Positions 51,863-61,065 of a stretch of DNA of 64,000 nucleotides are shown one piece after another. Each line of letters begins with the position of its first letter. Position 1 is the first letter of the stretch. Source of the DNA: CAYTPI01 sp964439625 (lineage in GTDB: Bacteria > Chloroflexota > Anaerolineae > Aggregatilineales > UBA3940); contig CAYTPI010000005.1 in assembly GCA_964439625.1 (NCBI GenBank), forward strand, positions 1 to 64,000. The letters run 5' to 3'. Below the pieces are notes generated by a model, which ran no database searches, was not told the origin of the DNA, and was given only the letters and a program-made list of their open reading frames with translations. The translations under genes and the position numbers were made by a program.

Positions 51863-53326
51863 TTATTTCATTCCTACTTGAGTGGGATGTTGCAAAGAGT
51901 ATACAACAAAACTTGACTCGTGACGTTCACTTGCAGTGGAATAAACCTCTAATGCACTATACTTTGCTTGCGCGATGGCATATAGCGCTTCTTCATCTGG
52001 CTCAAAATGGGCGACGATCAGTAACCGCTTTGTCTTTTGGCCTTGAAACGCTTCAAGATCAGCTTGTAATGCTTGTGGGCTACCATAATCAACAAGGAAG
52101 ACGGGTGCATCATAGAGGTAGTAAGTTAAAGGCCAGCCTAAAGTTTGATAGTAGACTACAGTACCGGCTGGCTGCTGCGCAACAAAGTCAGAGACCTCGA
52201 CTATCTCATCATAGGCGCCTTTATCACTGCCAACAGGAATGTTACCCATGAGTGCTTGCCACATGCCGATGGTCAACGGAATAGTGCCTACAAGCATAAT
52301 GTAACGACTAATCTTTAGCTTAAATATCAGCCCGGAAAGTAGCGCCACGACGACGGCTATCGGCAGCATATATCGGTCTAGCAAGGGGAATGCCACCAAC
52401 CAATGCAGTAGAAGATAGTAGCAGGCGAAAGCAACAAGTACGTAGGCAACTGCACTTACTTTATTATTTCTTCGGCCCATCAACGAGATAGTGATTGAAG
52501 CAGCAGCTCCAGTGATCCATATGATTGCCCCAACCCAGTTACCAAACAGGTATCGGAGCCACGAACTCCAGCCTACCAACCTAGCAATAAGTTCATCTTG
52601 CCGTATCAATCGACCAGGGTTGTTATAAGCGACACCAGCCGTCCAGAATGATGCACCATCGGTTCGTAAGACGTCCCATCCGATCACTGCTATCCCAATG
52701 ATCCCAAAGCCGATTATGAACCATGTAAGACTGCATACAGGTCGGCGATTGTCCAACATCAGGTAGAGTAGGCCAAGCATTGGTACGAGAAACAAGGCAT
52801 TCTGCTTCGTAGCTAAGCTCAGGCCAAACGTAATGCCTGCAGTCAACCATCTTTCTTGGCACACCATAATACACGCTGCCAGCCACCACATGACCATCAG
52901 TGGGTCAGCAAATGCCGTTGGAGAAAATAAAATGACAAAGGGTGAAAGACTAAATACCAACGCCGATATGACAGAGTTGATCTTTACCAAGGCCGCGAGG
53001 CGGGCAATTAATGCCACTGAAACAATACTCGCAAATAGGCTGGGCAGGCGCGGTGTCATTTCATTGACCCAATCGATTGATATGCCAGCAGCAAGTGTAT
53101 AGTAAAAGAGAGGCGGTTTATCGATCAGTAAAGATGTCTTGGTGAGTAACGGATCAGCACCGGTAATGATCAACCGACCGAGTGTAGCAAACAGAGCTTC
53201 ATCTGGGTGTAGCCGAAACTCTGTCAATATAGCTATTCGGAATGCAGCCCCCACCAGCATGATGACTGTCAATGCCCATAACTTTGATGGCTTGATGGTC
53301 GCTCGTGAGGAAGAAGCCGTAGTCAT
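51863..53326 (-). CDS. GT39/ArnT-like membrane glycosyltransferase
   Basis: 487 residues with 11-12 membrane helices. It is the PMT/ArnT type, which uses a polyprenyl-phosphate sugar to glycosylate surface molecules. The first extracytoplasmic loop holds the acidic pair in FRLHPDEALFATLGRL near residue 37, the likely catalytic site, and the KPPLFYYTLAAG segment. It lies next to a GT2 enzyme that could make its lipid-linked donor. The acceptor is unknown. Confidence 0.88.
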   Translation of the reverse strand: MTTASSSRATIKPSKLWALTVIMLVGAAFRIAILTEFRLHPDEALFATLGRLIITGADPLLTKTSLLIDKPPLFYYTLAAGISIDWVNEMTPRLPSLFASIVSVALIARLAALVKINSVISALVFSLSPFVILFSPTAFADPLMVMWWLAACIMVCQERWLTAGITFGLSLATKQNALFLVPMLGLLYLMLDNRRPVCSLTWFIIGFGIIGIAVIGWDVLRTDGASFWTAGVAYNNPGRLIRQDELIARLVGWSSWLRYLFGNWVGAIIWITGAAASITISLMGRRNNKVSAVAYVLVAFACYYLLLHWLVAFPLLDRYMLPIAVVVALLSGLIFKLKISRYIMLVGTIPLTIGMWQALMGNIPVGSDKGAYDEIVEVSDFVAQQPAGTVVYYQTLGWPLTYYLYDAPVFLVDYGSPQALQADLEAFQGQKTKRLLIVAHFEPDEEALYAIAQAKYSALEVYSTASERHESSFVVYSLQHPTQVGMK

Positions 53327-53356
53327 GTCGTCATAGCGTTGATAGCGATTACATAC

Positions 53357-54040
53357 CTAATCTGTAAAGCGATACTTGAACAGTGCCCACAGCGCCGGGA
53401 AGCCGTCTCGCCATGTAATTTTCTTGCCTTCATCATAATCGCGCCCGTAGTAAGCAATCGGCACTTCGTAAATACGAAATCCACGCTTAGCAATTTTGGC
53501 TGTCAACTCTGGTTCAAAGTCAAAACGCCGAGAATGAATCTCTAAATCTTCAACAACATCCGCCCGGAAGCACTTATAGCACGTCTCCATGTCGGATAGG
53601 TCTACGTTGTAAAGAATATTCGTTACCAGCGTCAGAAAATTGTTGCCTAAACGATGAGAGAACTTAAAGCGTCTTGCTGGCCCACCTAGAAAACGTGATC
53701 CGTAGACCACGTCTGCATGGCCTTCTTCGATTGGTTGCAGTAGTTTAGGGTAGTCGCGTGGATCGTATTCGAGGTCAGCATCTTGGATGAGAAATATTTC
53801 ACCAGTAGCGTGCTTAAAACCTTCTACGACTGCACTGCCTTTGCCTCCGTTTTGCGGCTTTAGTATGACTTTTATGATGTCGTGATCTTCCCACTGACTC
53901 ATAATTTCTCGGGAACGGTCCTTTGATCCGTCGTCCACCATAATAATTTCATGCACAAGCTCAGTTTCTAACACTTTGGCGACAATTGCCTCGAGTGTCT
54001 CTTCTTCGTTGTAAACCGGCATGATAATAGAAAGCTTCAT
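53357..54040 (-). CDS. GT2 family, polyprenyl-phosphate sugar transferase
   Basis: 227 residues, the length of a soluble dolichol-phosphate mannose synthase. The nucleotide-sugar site is SIIMPVYNEEETLEAIVAKVL and IIMVDDGSKDRSREIM; the metal site is QDADLEYDPRDYPKLL; GSRFLGGPARRFK is also typical. It likely transfers a sugar from NDP-sugar or GDP-mannose to a polyprenyl phosphate for the adjacent GT39 protein. Confidence 0.93.
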   Translation of the reverse strand: MKLSIIMPVYNEEETLEAIVAKVLETELVHEIIMVDDGSKDRSREIMSQWEDHDIIKVILKPQNGGKGSAVVEGFKHATGEIFLIQDADLEYDPRDYPKLLQPIEEGHADVVYGSRFLGGPARRFKFSHRLGNNFLTLVTNILYNVDLSDMETCYKCFRADVVEDLEIHSRRFDFEPELTAKIAKRGFRIYEVPIAYYGRDYDEGKKITWRDGFPALWALFKYRFTD

Positions 54041-54054
54041 GAGGTCTCTTTTGA

Positions 54055-54294
54055 CTAGGTCTTATGGGTAAGCCGCGTAAGTATAGCCACTAGCCTCTGA
54101 TGACACAAAGGATCAAGACGAGCGGCAGCCGCAACGAGTGCCGTCGAAGATAAGGGTAAGTCCTTTTGCTCACAAATTTGGCACAACAAAGCCTGCTCTG
54201 TAGCAGTTACATATCTGCGACTGCTGTCATTTGTTGTAAAGCAGTTGATTATAGCCTCACTCGGAAGATCGATATTTTGGTAAAGGGCACTCAA
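54055..54294 (-). CDS. Small hypothetical protein
   Basis: 79 residues, soluble, helical, with three Cys (NCF, LCQIC and LCHQ). No family recognised. It lies 14 nt upstream of the GT2 gene on the same strand, so it may be cotranscribed. It could also be a chance frame. Confidence 0.4.
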   Translation of the reverse strand: MSALYQNIDLPSEAIINCFTTNDSSRRYVTATEQALLCQICEQKDLPLSSTALVAAAARLDPLCHQRLVAILTRLTHKT

Positions 54295-54402
54295 AGGACT
54301 GCCATTTGAAAATGTTCATTATTTTGCTCCCATTTCTACCTTTTAGTGTAAACTATGGTGTGCGTGTGTGTTTGCTTACAATCTTGAAAAGTGGGTGAAA
54401 TA

Positions 54403-55779
54403 ATGTTAGACCGTCGTAGTGCACTCCGTGCTATTTCGATTACAGTGGGAACTTTGCTTTACGCTGGCTGTGCACCGCAGCGTGAGGCATCTCTTCGCAA
54501 CAATAACGATCTAGATGTATGCATTATTGGTGCTGGTATTGCTGGTCTTGGTGCTGGTCAGGTGCTACAACAAGCTGGGATCAACCCTATCATCCTCGAA
54601 GCACGTGACCGCATAGGGGGGCGTATTTGGACAGAGCGCCAACAATTTATTGCCCCTGTTGACTACGGCGCAGCTTGGATTCATGGCATTAACAATAACC
54701 CCTTAACTGAAATTGCAGACACGAGTAGTATCGAACGCGTCCCCAGCCCATATCGTGAAGTCGTGGTATATGCTGAGGACGGTTTAGCCCTTGAAGATCG
54801 TGCGTTAACAGAGGCATCTGCGCTGCTGCGCAATATTCTAAGCGATGCGGAAGATTATGGTGAAGAGCTTAATAATGATGTGCCTCTTCAAGCTGGCATC
54901 GATGCCGTCCTCACTGAACGCGATCTAACCACGGAGCAGCTTCGACTTCTCAACCTTGCTGTTCAATATGAGATTGAAACTGAATACGCAGCAGATACGA
55001 ATGACCTTTCGCTGTGGTGGTGGAATGCAGGCTCAGAATTTTCCGGGCGGGATGACCTCCTTCCGGGCGGATATGATCAGCTAATAATGCCTCTTGCTGA
55101 AGGACTCGATGTGCGCTTAGGGTATGCTGTCAACGAAATTGACTATTCCGGCGACCGGGTGACAATCCTCACTAACACGGGAGAATTTACAGCTAACCAT
55201 GTCATCGTTACTTTGCCATTGGGTGTGCTCAAGGAAAGAACGGTTCAGTTTCGACCAGAACTCCCCGCCGAAAAACTAACAGCAATTGACCGCCTTGCCA
55301 TGGGTACGCTTGATAAACTCACGCTTGAGTTTGACGCAGTGTTTTGGGACGATGTCGAATTTATTACCTATGCGGGTGTACCTGCAGATAATTGGTCGAG
55401 TATTCTAAACCTCGACTATTTTTTCGATCTGCCCATTCTCCAGATGCTGATCGGAGCTGACGCTGCCGTCGCTATGGAGCAGCAAGCAAATGAGCAAGTG
55501 CTGGCAAGCGGTTTGGCCGTATTACAGACGATTTATGGGCCAGATGTCCCTGAGCCACTTAACTACAACTTTACCCGTTGGCATACCGACCCTTACAGCT
55601 TCGGTTCTTATTCAAGCCTTGGGGTAGGGGCGGAACCCCGTGACTATGATCGCATGGCAAGTACAATTGGGAGCAAATTATTCTTCGCTGGGGAAGCAAC
55701 TGACCGGAATTACTACCAGACGGCTCACGGTGCTCTACGTAGTGGGCGTCGCGCCGCCCGAGAAATTCTAGCGTTATAA
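54403..55779 (+). CDS. FAD-dependent amine oxidase, lipoprotein-type
   Basis: About 458 residues from the ATG at 54403. The N-terminus (DRRSALRAISITVGTLLYAGC) has a lipobox and an arginine pair, so export with a lipid anchor is likely; a Tat route is possible. The FAD site VCIIGAGIAGLGAGQVLQQAGI ends in EARDRIGGRIWTE; the C-terminal FAD motif is LFFAGEATDRNYYQTAHGALRSGRRAA. The family oxidises polyamines, amino acids or other amines. The substrate is unknown. Confidence 0.92.
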   Translation: MLDRRSALRAISITVGTLLYAGCAPQREASLRNNNDLDVCIIGAGIAGLGAGQVLQQAGINPIILEARDRIGGRIWTERQQFIAPVDYGAAWIHGINNNPLTEIADTSSIERVPSPYREVVVYAEDGLALEDRALTEASALLRNILSDAEDYGEELNNDVPLQAGIDAVLTERDLTTEQLRLLNLAVQYEIETEYAADTNDLSLWWWNAGSEFSGRDDLLPGGYDQLIMPLAEGLDVRLGYAVNEIDYSGDRVTILTNTGEFTANHVIVTLPLGVLKERTVQFRPELPAEKLTAIDRLAMGTLDKLTLEFDAVFWDDVEFITYAGVPADNWSSILNLDYFFDLPILQMLIGADAAVAMEQQANEQVLASGLAVLQTIYGPDVPEPLNYNFTRWHTDPYSFGSYSSLGVGAEPRDYDRMASTIGSKLFFAGEATDRNYYQTAHGALRSGRRAAREILAL

Positions 55780-55813
55780 TACAGCGCCAAATCCCTTAGA
55801 GAGGACAGTCCAA

Positions 55814-57136
55814 TTGCAGCAGCCCTCAAAAATGTCAGCGGTGCGGGGTACAATCTACTATCTAATCGATGATCCGTTTCTAACCGATGATCCGATCAGT
55901 GCGCGGCGCTATGAGTCGGATGGTGTCATTCTAATCAACGATGGTCGAATTGAGGCCGTTGGCCCGTATGATGCGCTTAAATCTCGTTTAGCTGGCGTAG
56001 AAATCACCCACTACCTAAATGACGTGATTGTGCCTGGTTTTATTGACTGCCATATTCATTTTCCGCAGGTGGATGTCATTGCCTCCTATGGCACGCAACT
56101 CCTTGAATGGCTGAATAAATATACCTTCCCAACGGAAGGTAGCTTTGCTGACGAAATGGTAGCCAACGAAACGGCTGAATTTTTCGTTAAAGAGCTGCTG
56201 CGCAACGGGACGACAGCAGCCAGTGTTTATTGTACGGTGCACCCACACTCAGTTGATGCCTTATTCACCGCGGCGGCAGCTTTCAACATGCGCGTCAGCG
56301 CGGGTAAAGTGATGATGGATCGTAACGCGCCCGAGTATTTGCAGGATACGCCGCAAACTAGTTACGAGCAGTCAAAAGCTTTGCTTGAAAAGTGGCACCG
56401 CAAAGGGCGTGCCGTCTATTGTGTGACACCTCGCTTTGCGATTACCAGTACACCAGAACAGCTTGAACGGGCGTCTGCACTCTGGCATAAATATGATGAT
56501 GTTCTGCTACAGACGCATATATCTGAGAATCTCGCAGAAATTGAGATGGTTCAGAAGCTCTTCCCGGACTTTGCTACCTATACCGCCGTCTATGATCATT
56601 TTGAGCTACTCGGGGAGCGGGCAATATATGGACATGCTATCCACTTTTCAGAAGCAGAGTTTCGCCGCTTCTTCGAAACTGGAACGACCATCGCACATTG
56701 TCCAACATCCAATACATTTATTGGCAGCGGCCTGTTCGATATCAAGAGCGCAAAGCGAGCAGCACGTCCGATTCGGACAGGGGTAGCGACTGATGTCGGT
56801 GGTGGGTCAAGTTTTTCGATGCTGCAAACGCTGAGTGAAGCCTACAAAGTGGCCCAGCTCAGCGGTTATTCACTCAGTGTTATTCATAATTTCTACTTGG
56901 CAACGCTCGGAAGTGCAGAGACGATGTACATGGAAAAACAAATTGGTACGTTCAAGCCGGGTTACGAAGCTGATTTTACTATCTTAGACCCTGCGGCAAC
57001 AGCACTTCTCGAACGCCGCACTAAAAAGGCGCAGTCCATTGAAGATATTTTGTTTGCATTGATGATCCTAGGTGATGATCGGACCGTCCGCGCAACCTAC
57101 ATCATGGGGCAGTTGGTGCATCAACGCGATTCGTAA
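55814..57136 (+). CDS. guaD: Guanine deaminase
   Basis: 440 residues. It hydrolyses guanine to xanthine with one zinc. FIDCHIHFPQVDVIASYGTQLLEWLNKYTFPTE is typical of guanine deaminase, with the HxH metal site; the later ligands are His in LQTHISEN and GHAIHF, and Asp in ATDVGGGSSFSML. The TTG start has GAGGA 8 nt upstream; an ATG 6 codons later is an alternative. Confidence 0.95.
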   Translation: MQQPSKMSAVRGTIYYLIDDPFLTDDPISARRYESDGVILINDGRIEAVGPYDALKSRLAGVEITHYLNDVIVPGFIDCHIHFPQVDVIASYGTQLLEWLNKYTFPTEGSFADEMVANETAEFFVKELLRNGTTAASVYCTVHPHSVDALFTAAAAFNMRVSAGKVMMDRNAPEYLQDTPQTSYEQSKALLEKWHRKGRAVYCVTPRFAITSTPEQLERASALWHKYDDVLLQTHISENLAEIEMVQKLFPDFATYTAVYDHFELLGERAIYGHAIHFSEAEFRRFFETGTTIAHCPTSNTFIGSGLFDIKSAKRAARPIRTGVATDVGGGSSFSMLQTLSEAYKVAQLSGYSLSVIHNFYLATLGSAETMYMEKQIGTFKPGYEADFTILDPAATALLERRTKKAQSIEDILFALMILGDDRTVRATYIMGQLVHQRDS

Positions 57137-57144
57137 AATACAAA

Positions 57145-57178
57145 GGGCAGATGCTTCAACCTTCTGAAACATCTGCCC
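57145..57178 (-). terminator. Terminator of glmS (shared with guaD)
   Basis: A perfect 9-bp stem GGGCAGATG/CATCTGCCC with a 16-nt loop lies between converging genes. On the minus strand it is followed by TTTGTATTTT. Confidence 0.8.
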
Positions 57179-57250
57179 CCTGTTTGATGGCATGAGAGAC
57201 AGTTTGCAACTGTACTGCTCTCAATTGACTGCGAATGGCCAAGTGCTCTG

Positions 57251-59092
57251 TTACTCGACAGTTACTGACTTAGCCAAGTTGCGCGGTTGGTCAACATCTG
57301 CGCCGCGAAATACAGCGATATGGTAGGCAAGAAGTTGCAAAGGCAGCACATTAATAACCGGTGACAGCAGCTCCGGGGCAGGCGGAACATAGATCACATG
57401 GTCGGCCTTATCCTTGATCTGCTCGTCACCTTCTGTTGCAACGGCAATCACAATGCCATTGCGGGCTCTGGCCTGTTCCACCTGAGACAGCATTTTTTCA
57501 TAGACATGATCCTGTGTCGCGATGACGACCACAGGCATCTGCTCGTCAATCAAGGCAATGGGTCCATGCTTCATTTCACCGGCGGCATAGCCCTCGGCGT
57601 GTATGTAGCTAATTTCCTTGAGCTTAAGGGCGCCTTCAAGCGCAATTGGGTAGTTAATGCCCCGACCAAGATAAAGAAAGTGCTCGTACTGGTAGAATTC
57701 TCGCGCTAGTGCTTCATATGCTTTGTCGTTATCCAACACGCTGCCCACTAGATCAGGCAAGCGAGCCAGATCGCCAACATACTCACGCAGTTTCATCTCA
57801 TCTTGAGTGCCTCGTGCTTCTGCAAGAGAACACGCCAACATATACTGATCAACGATACTGGTGGTAAATGCCTTTGTGCTAGCAACACCGATCTCCGGCC
57901 CAGCATTCATTGGGATGCAGCTATCAGCAATGCGCATTGCTTGGCTGCCTACCGCATTGACAATGCTCCACAACAGGGCCCCTTTAGAGCGCCCCTCCTC
58001 CATCGCAGCGAGTGTGTCAACCGTTTCCCCCGATTGAGTTAAGGCTAAGACAGCCATGCTGTCATCAATAATCGGGTCTGAGTAGCGAAACTCCGAGCCG
58101 ATGGCCACTTCAACTGGCATCCGCGCAATACGTTCGATCATATACTTACCGACTAAACCAGCATAGTAACTGGTGCCACACGCTACTGTAATTATTCGCT
58201 TGACGCGATTGGCAATTTCGTCTGACAGGTCAAGTTCTTCGACTTCGATGCGTTTATGCTCAAAGTCAACGCGCCCACGTAGTGTATCTGTGATAGCACG
58301 CGGCTGCTCGAAGATTTCCTTCTGCATGAAGTGCTTGTATTTGCCTTTGGCAGCACTGACAGGGTCCCAGTTAATCGCGTGGATGTCAGGTTCAACGGGC
58401 TCGCCGCCCAACGTTTGTACCCTGTAATCTGTTGCTGTGACCGTTGCCATCTGACGGCTTTCTAGAAACACCATCTTGCGTGTATATGGCAGAATCGCAG
58501 GTATATCAGAAGCGATATACATCGCGTCTTCTCCAATGCCGATTGCCACACCGCCAGCGTTGCCAATCCGAACAGCTACCAGCTTGCCTGGTTCTTTGTT
58601 GGTAAATGCAACAATGGCCTGTGCGCCTTGCAACATATTGAAGGCCTTTAGTGCTGCTTGCTCTAGTGTGTCGCCTGCATCAATGAAGCGCTCGATGAGG
58701 TGAACAATCGTCTCAGTGTCAGTATCACTGGCAAATTCAGCCCCTTCCTCAATGAGATCGGTTTTTAACTCAAGGAAGTTTTCAATGATCCCGTTGTGTA
58801 CGACGACGACATCACCAGACATGCCGACATGTGGATGCGCGTTACGTACAATCGGTTTTCCATGGGTTGCCCAGCGCGTGTGCCCAACGCCGAGACTGCC
58901 CGCCGTTGGTTCGTCGTTCAATAAGGCAACAAGGTTATCCAATTTTCCAGAAGCACGTCGCACTTCGATGCGACCATTTTCCAAGACGGCTACACCAGCT
59001 GAGTCATAGCCACGATACTCAAGACGCTTGAGACCTTCAACGACCAACGGGGTTGCATTCTCATTTCCGATGTAACCGACGATTCCACACAT
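57251..59092 (-). CDS. glmS: Glutamine-fructose-6-phosphate aminotransferase (isomerising)
   Basis: 613 residues. GlmS makes glucosamine-6-phosphate, the first step toward UDP-GlcNAc for peptidoglycan. The start MCGIVGYIGNENATP places the catalytic Cys at position 2; the in-frame codons upstream belong to the leader and are not used. The glutaminase part has GVGHTRWATHG and VVHNGIIEN; two SIS domains carry TVACGTSYYAGL and TQSGETVDTLAAM. The C-terminus ends PRNLAKSVTVE. AGGAG precedes the start. A ribozyme-like leader lies upstream. Confidence 0.98.
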   Translation of the reverse strand: MCGIVGYIGNENATPLVVEGLKRLEYRGYDSAGVAVLENGRIEVRRASGKLDNLVALLNDEPTAGSLGVGHTRWATHGKPIVRNAHPHVGMSGDVVVVHNGIIENFLELKTDLIEEGAEFASDTDTETIVHLIERFIDAGDTLEQAALKAFNMLQGAQAIVAFTNKEPGKLVAVRIGNAGGVAIGIGEDAMYIASDIPAILPYTRKMVFLESRQMATVTATDYRVQTLGGEPVEPDIHAINWDPVSAAKGKYKHFMQKEIFEQPRAITDTLRGRVDFEHKRIEVEELDLSDEIANRVKRIITVACGTSYYAGLVGKYMIERIARMPVEVAIGSEFRYSDPIIDDSMAVLALTQSGETVDTLAAMEEGRSKGALLWSIVNAVGSQAMRIADSCIPMNAGPEIGVASTKAFTTSIVDQYMLACSLAEARGTQDEMKLREYVGDLARLPDLVGSVLDNDKAYEALAREFYQYEHFLYLGRGINYPIALEGALKLKEISYIHAEGYAAGEMKHGPIALIDEQMPVVVIATQDHVYEKMLSQVEQARARNGIVIAVATEGDEQIKDKADHVIYVPPAPELLSPVINVLPLQLLAYHIAVFRGADVDQPRNLAKSVTVE

Positions 59093-59202
59093 ATTTTTTC
59101 TCCTAAGGTTTGTTGGCAAGGCAACCTAAAGCGGACTCACGACCGCCGTTTGCAAATTGCCTTTGCAACTATTTAAGTTTTTTGATTAGGTGCCACTATT
59201 CA

Positions 59203-59405
59203 AATGGGCTGTTGCACAGATTACTCTGTGTGTTTGCCATTCAAATGCGTTTGTGTGGGAAGTTGATTACAGATTGTGGCATATCTGGGCGGCATCCGCT
59301 GATCTCTCGATTTTCGATGTGCATCGTTTGCACACCTTGGCCCCACTGCGATGTGGGGAACCGCCTCCTCGTCAACCCTACCATTTGATGCAGGGCCCAT
59401 GCGCT
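59203..59405 (-). ncRNA. Candidate glmS ribozyme (glucosamine-6-phosphate-activated, self-cleaving)
   Basis: Minus-strand RNA in the leader of glmS, ending about 110 nt before its ATG. The predicted cleavage site is A59405|G59404, followed by GCGC. A P1-like stem (CCCT 59395-59392 with AGGG 59379-59376) is followed at once by GTTGACGAGG (59376-59367), the hallmark of the glmS core. GGCGG (59365-59361) pairs with CCGCC (59292-59288), which directly follows the conserved GCGGATG (59299-59293). A short P3 hairpin CAGAT/ATCTG (59287-59270) comes next. A P4-like stem has a GTAA (GNRA) loop (59230-59215). Two extra hairpins are inserted in the P2 region. Order and spacing agree with known glmS ribozymes. 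One pair of the P2.1 pseudoknot appears to be lost. Confidence 0.8.
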
Positions 59406-59532
59406 GATCATTCCCGATGATCACATTATGCCATGGTTGTTCACCTTTCAAATTTTTAGCGTAGTGTGACAGTGTAACGACCTCCCGCCGAAAATACGAA
59501 ACTTTCGCTCAATGTAAGTTGCAACCCGGGCT

Positions 59533-59541
59533 TGCTATACT
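59533..59541 (+). promoter_or_regulatory. Extended -10 promoter element
   Basis: TGC followed by TATACT (59536-59541), an extended -10 element without a clear -35 box. Transcription would start near 59548, about 36 nt before the phosphatidyltransferase gene. Between it and the ribozyme nothing coding was seen. Confidence 0.45.
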
Positions 59542-59583
59542 GAACGCTCACAACGTTGGGCTTCCACCAAGGAAATATACGTC

Positions 59584-60198
59584 ATGCTTGCGCGCAATCG
59601 AAAACTATATGAACGAGTCAGTAAATCGTTAGGGGAATTGGGGCTTCGATTAGGATTCTCCCCCGATTTTTGGACGTATGCAGGCCTTGCTCTATCTATC
59701 TGGAGTGCCTTCTTATTCGCCCGTGGCTGGTTACTATGGGGCGTGCTTAGCTTGTTCGTTATTTGGTTTACGGATGTGCTTGATGGCGCCACTGCTCGCG
59801 CATTAAACAAGCAGTCGCCGTTTGGTACTGTACTAGACCATGTATCTGACCGCTTTGCAGAGATTATTGTTGGTATGGGGTTGTTATTGAGTGGCTTGGT
59901 TGCGCCACTTTGGATCTATGTTGGGATTACCGGCATGATCATGGCAAGCTACGTTCGCGCAAAAGCGGAGTCTCGCACGGATGTCAGCGTCAATGTAGGT
60001 TTGGCAGGTCGTAGTGAGAAAGTCGCGATACTCGCAGTTGGTGCGCTCATTCAGTCTGCTCACATCGGCACGAATGCTCTACAGTGGGCCTTTGTCCTAG
60101 TTGGCTTAGTCAGCTACGTGACGGCTATTCAGCGCCTTGCCTATACCTACCGTTCTGTGAACCCGTCTGATATAGCAACTAAGGATGCATCAAAGTAG
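59584..60198 (+). CDS. CDP-alcohol phosphatidyltransferase
   Basis: 204 residues with about six membrane helices. The signature D-x2-D-G-x2-A-R-x8-G-x3-D-x3-D is seen as DVLDGATARALNKQSPFGTVLDHVSD near residue 62. The family joins a CDP-linked lipid or alcohol with an alcohol to form phospholipids such as phosphatidylglycerophosphate or phosphatidylinositol phosphate. The class is certain; the product is not. Its stop overlaps the next start. Confidence 0.93.
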   Translation: MLARNRKLYERVSKSLGELGLRLGFSPDFWTYAGLALSIWSAFLFARGWLLWGVLSLFVIWFTDVLDGATARALNKQSPFGTVLDHVSDRFAEIIVGMGLLLSGLVAPLWIYVGITGMIMASYVRAKAESRTDVSVNVGLAGRSEKVAILAVGALIQSAHIGTNALQWAFVLVGLVSYVTAIQRLAYTYRSVNPSDIATKDASK

Positions 60199-60971
60199 TG
60201 AACGCTTCAATCTCCTTGGGCATTTTTGAACTACAACTCTATTCGATTATTTTTGTGGCCTCAGTGCTGGCTGCTGCTCTTGTTGCTTTCCTCAGAGCAA
60301 CTAGCCGTGATGTACCGCTACACATGATTGCTAGGCTGGTGCCAGCCTCTCTATTTTGGATGCTGATACTAGGTCGTCTACTTTATGTAATACTGCCGCC
60401 GCCGTCTGCTGCAGAATTCTATGATCGCGCTTGGTATTTCAGTAGCTTCACAGATTTACAAGCGGGCGCGCTGGCAATCTGGGCCGGTGGACTGTCGTCT
60501 TCTGGATTGTTGCTGGGTGTCGCGTTCAGCCTATATCTAACAGCTCGCCGTTGTAATCAAAAAATTAAGTCTCTCCTAACTGTGGTAATGCCGTCCTTGC
60601 TGATTGCTGTGACCATTGGGGCGCTTGCTAATGTGCCGAACCAAGACTTTCTAGGCCCGCCAACAAATCTGGTTTGGGGGATTGCTGCCTCCGGCCCACC
60701 TTATGACTCATACGATGATGGCGCATTGTTTCATCCCATTCCTATATATCAATCGCTTGTCGCAGCTCTACTACTGATGGCCTACTTGGCACTTGAGCGG
60801 TCTAAACCAGGTCAGGTCGATGGTTTAAATCAGATTATGCTGCGCCTGCTGCTGATCAGCTTTGTGGTATTTGATGTCTTTATTTTAGATGTCGCCCGCA
60901 TCGCTGGTGTTGTCACATTGACGCAAATTGCCGCCATCTCTTTGATTCTGTGGCTCAGATGGCAGGTGTAA
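60198..60971 (+). CDS. Lgt-like membrane protein lacking key catalytic residues
   Basis: 257 residues with about seven membrane helices. The layout follows prolipoprotein diacylglyceryl transferase: GRLLYVILPPP near residue 55, IWAGGLSSSGLLLG near 93, IGALANVPNQDFLGPPTNLVWG near 133 and LFHPIPIYQSLVAAL near 175. In active Lgt the second motif has His after the GGxS (GGMSFHGG) and the third reads GRxGN with an essential Arg. Here these are Ser and Ala. The protein may have a different activity or be a non-catalytic relative. It is coupled to the phosphatidyltransferase gene. Confidence 0.75.
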   Translation: MNASISLGIFELQLYSIIFVASVLAAALVAFLRATSRDVPLHMIARLVPASLFWMLILGRLLYVILPPPSAAEFYDRAWYFSSFTDLQAGALAIWAGGLSSSGLLLGVAFSLYLTARRCNQKIKSLLTVVMPSLLIAVTIGALANVPNQDFLGPPTNLVWGIAASGPPYDSYDDGALFHPIPIYQSLVAALLLMAYLALERSKPGQVDGLNQIMLRLLLISFVVFDVFILDVARIAGVVTLTQIAAISLILWLRWQV

Positions 60972-61065
60972 CAATCTGAAATGGCTCATAAGTCATAGAC
61001 GGTTATCTGTTGTTGCTGCGATATAGTACATAATACTTGGTCGTGTTGGTAAATGGATACCCTTG

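Noticed and set aside
59203..59405. Long gap upstream of glmS as a small protein gene (frames at 59110-59388 or 59221-59451)
   Set aside because: The frames have no ribosome binding site and no protein-like pattern. The RNA motifs explain the region better.
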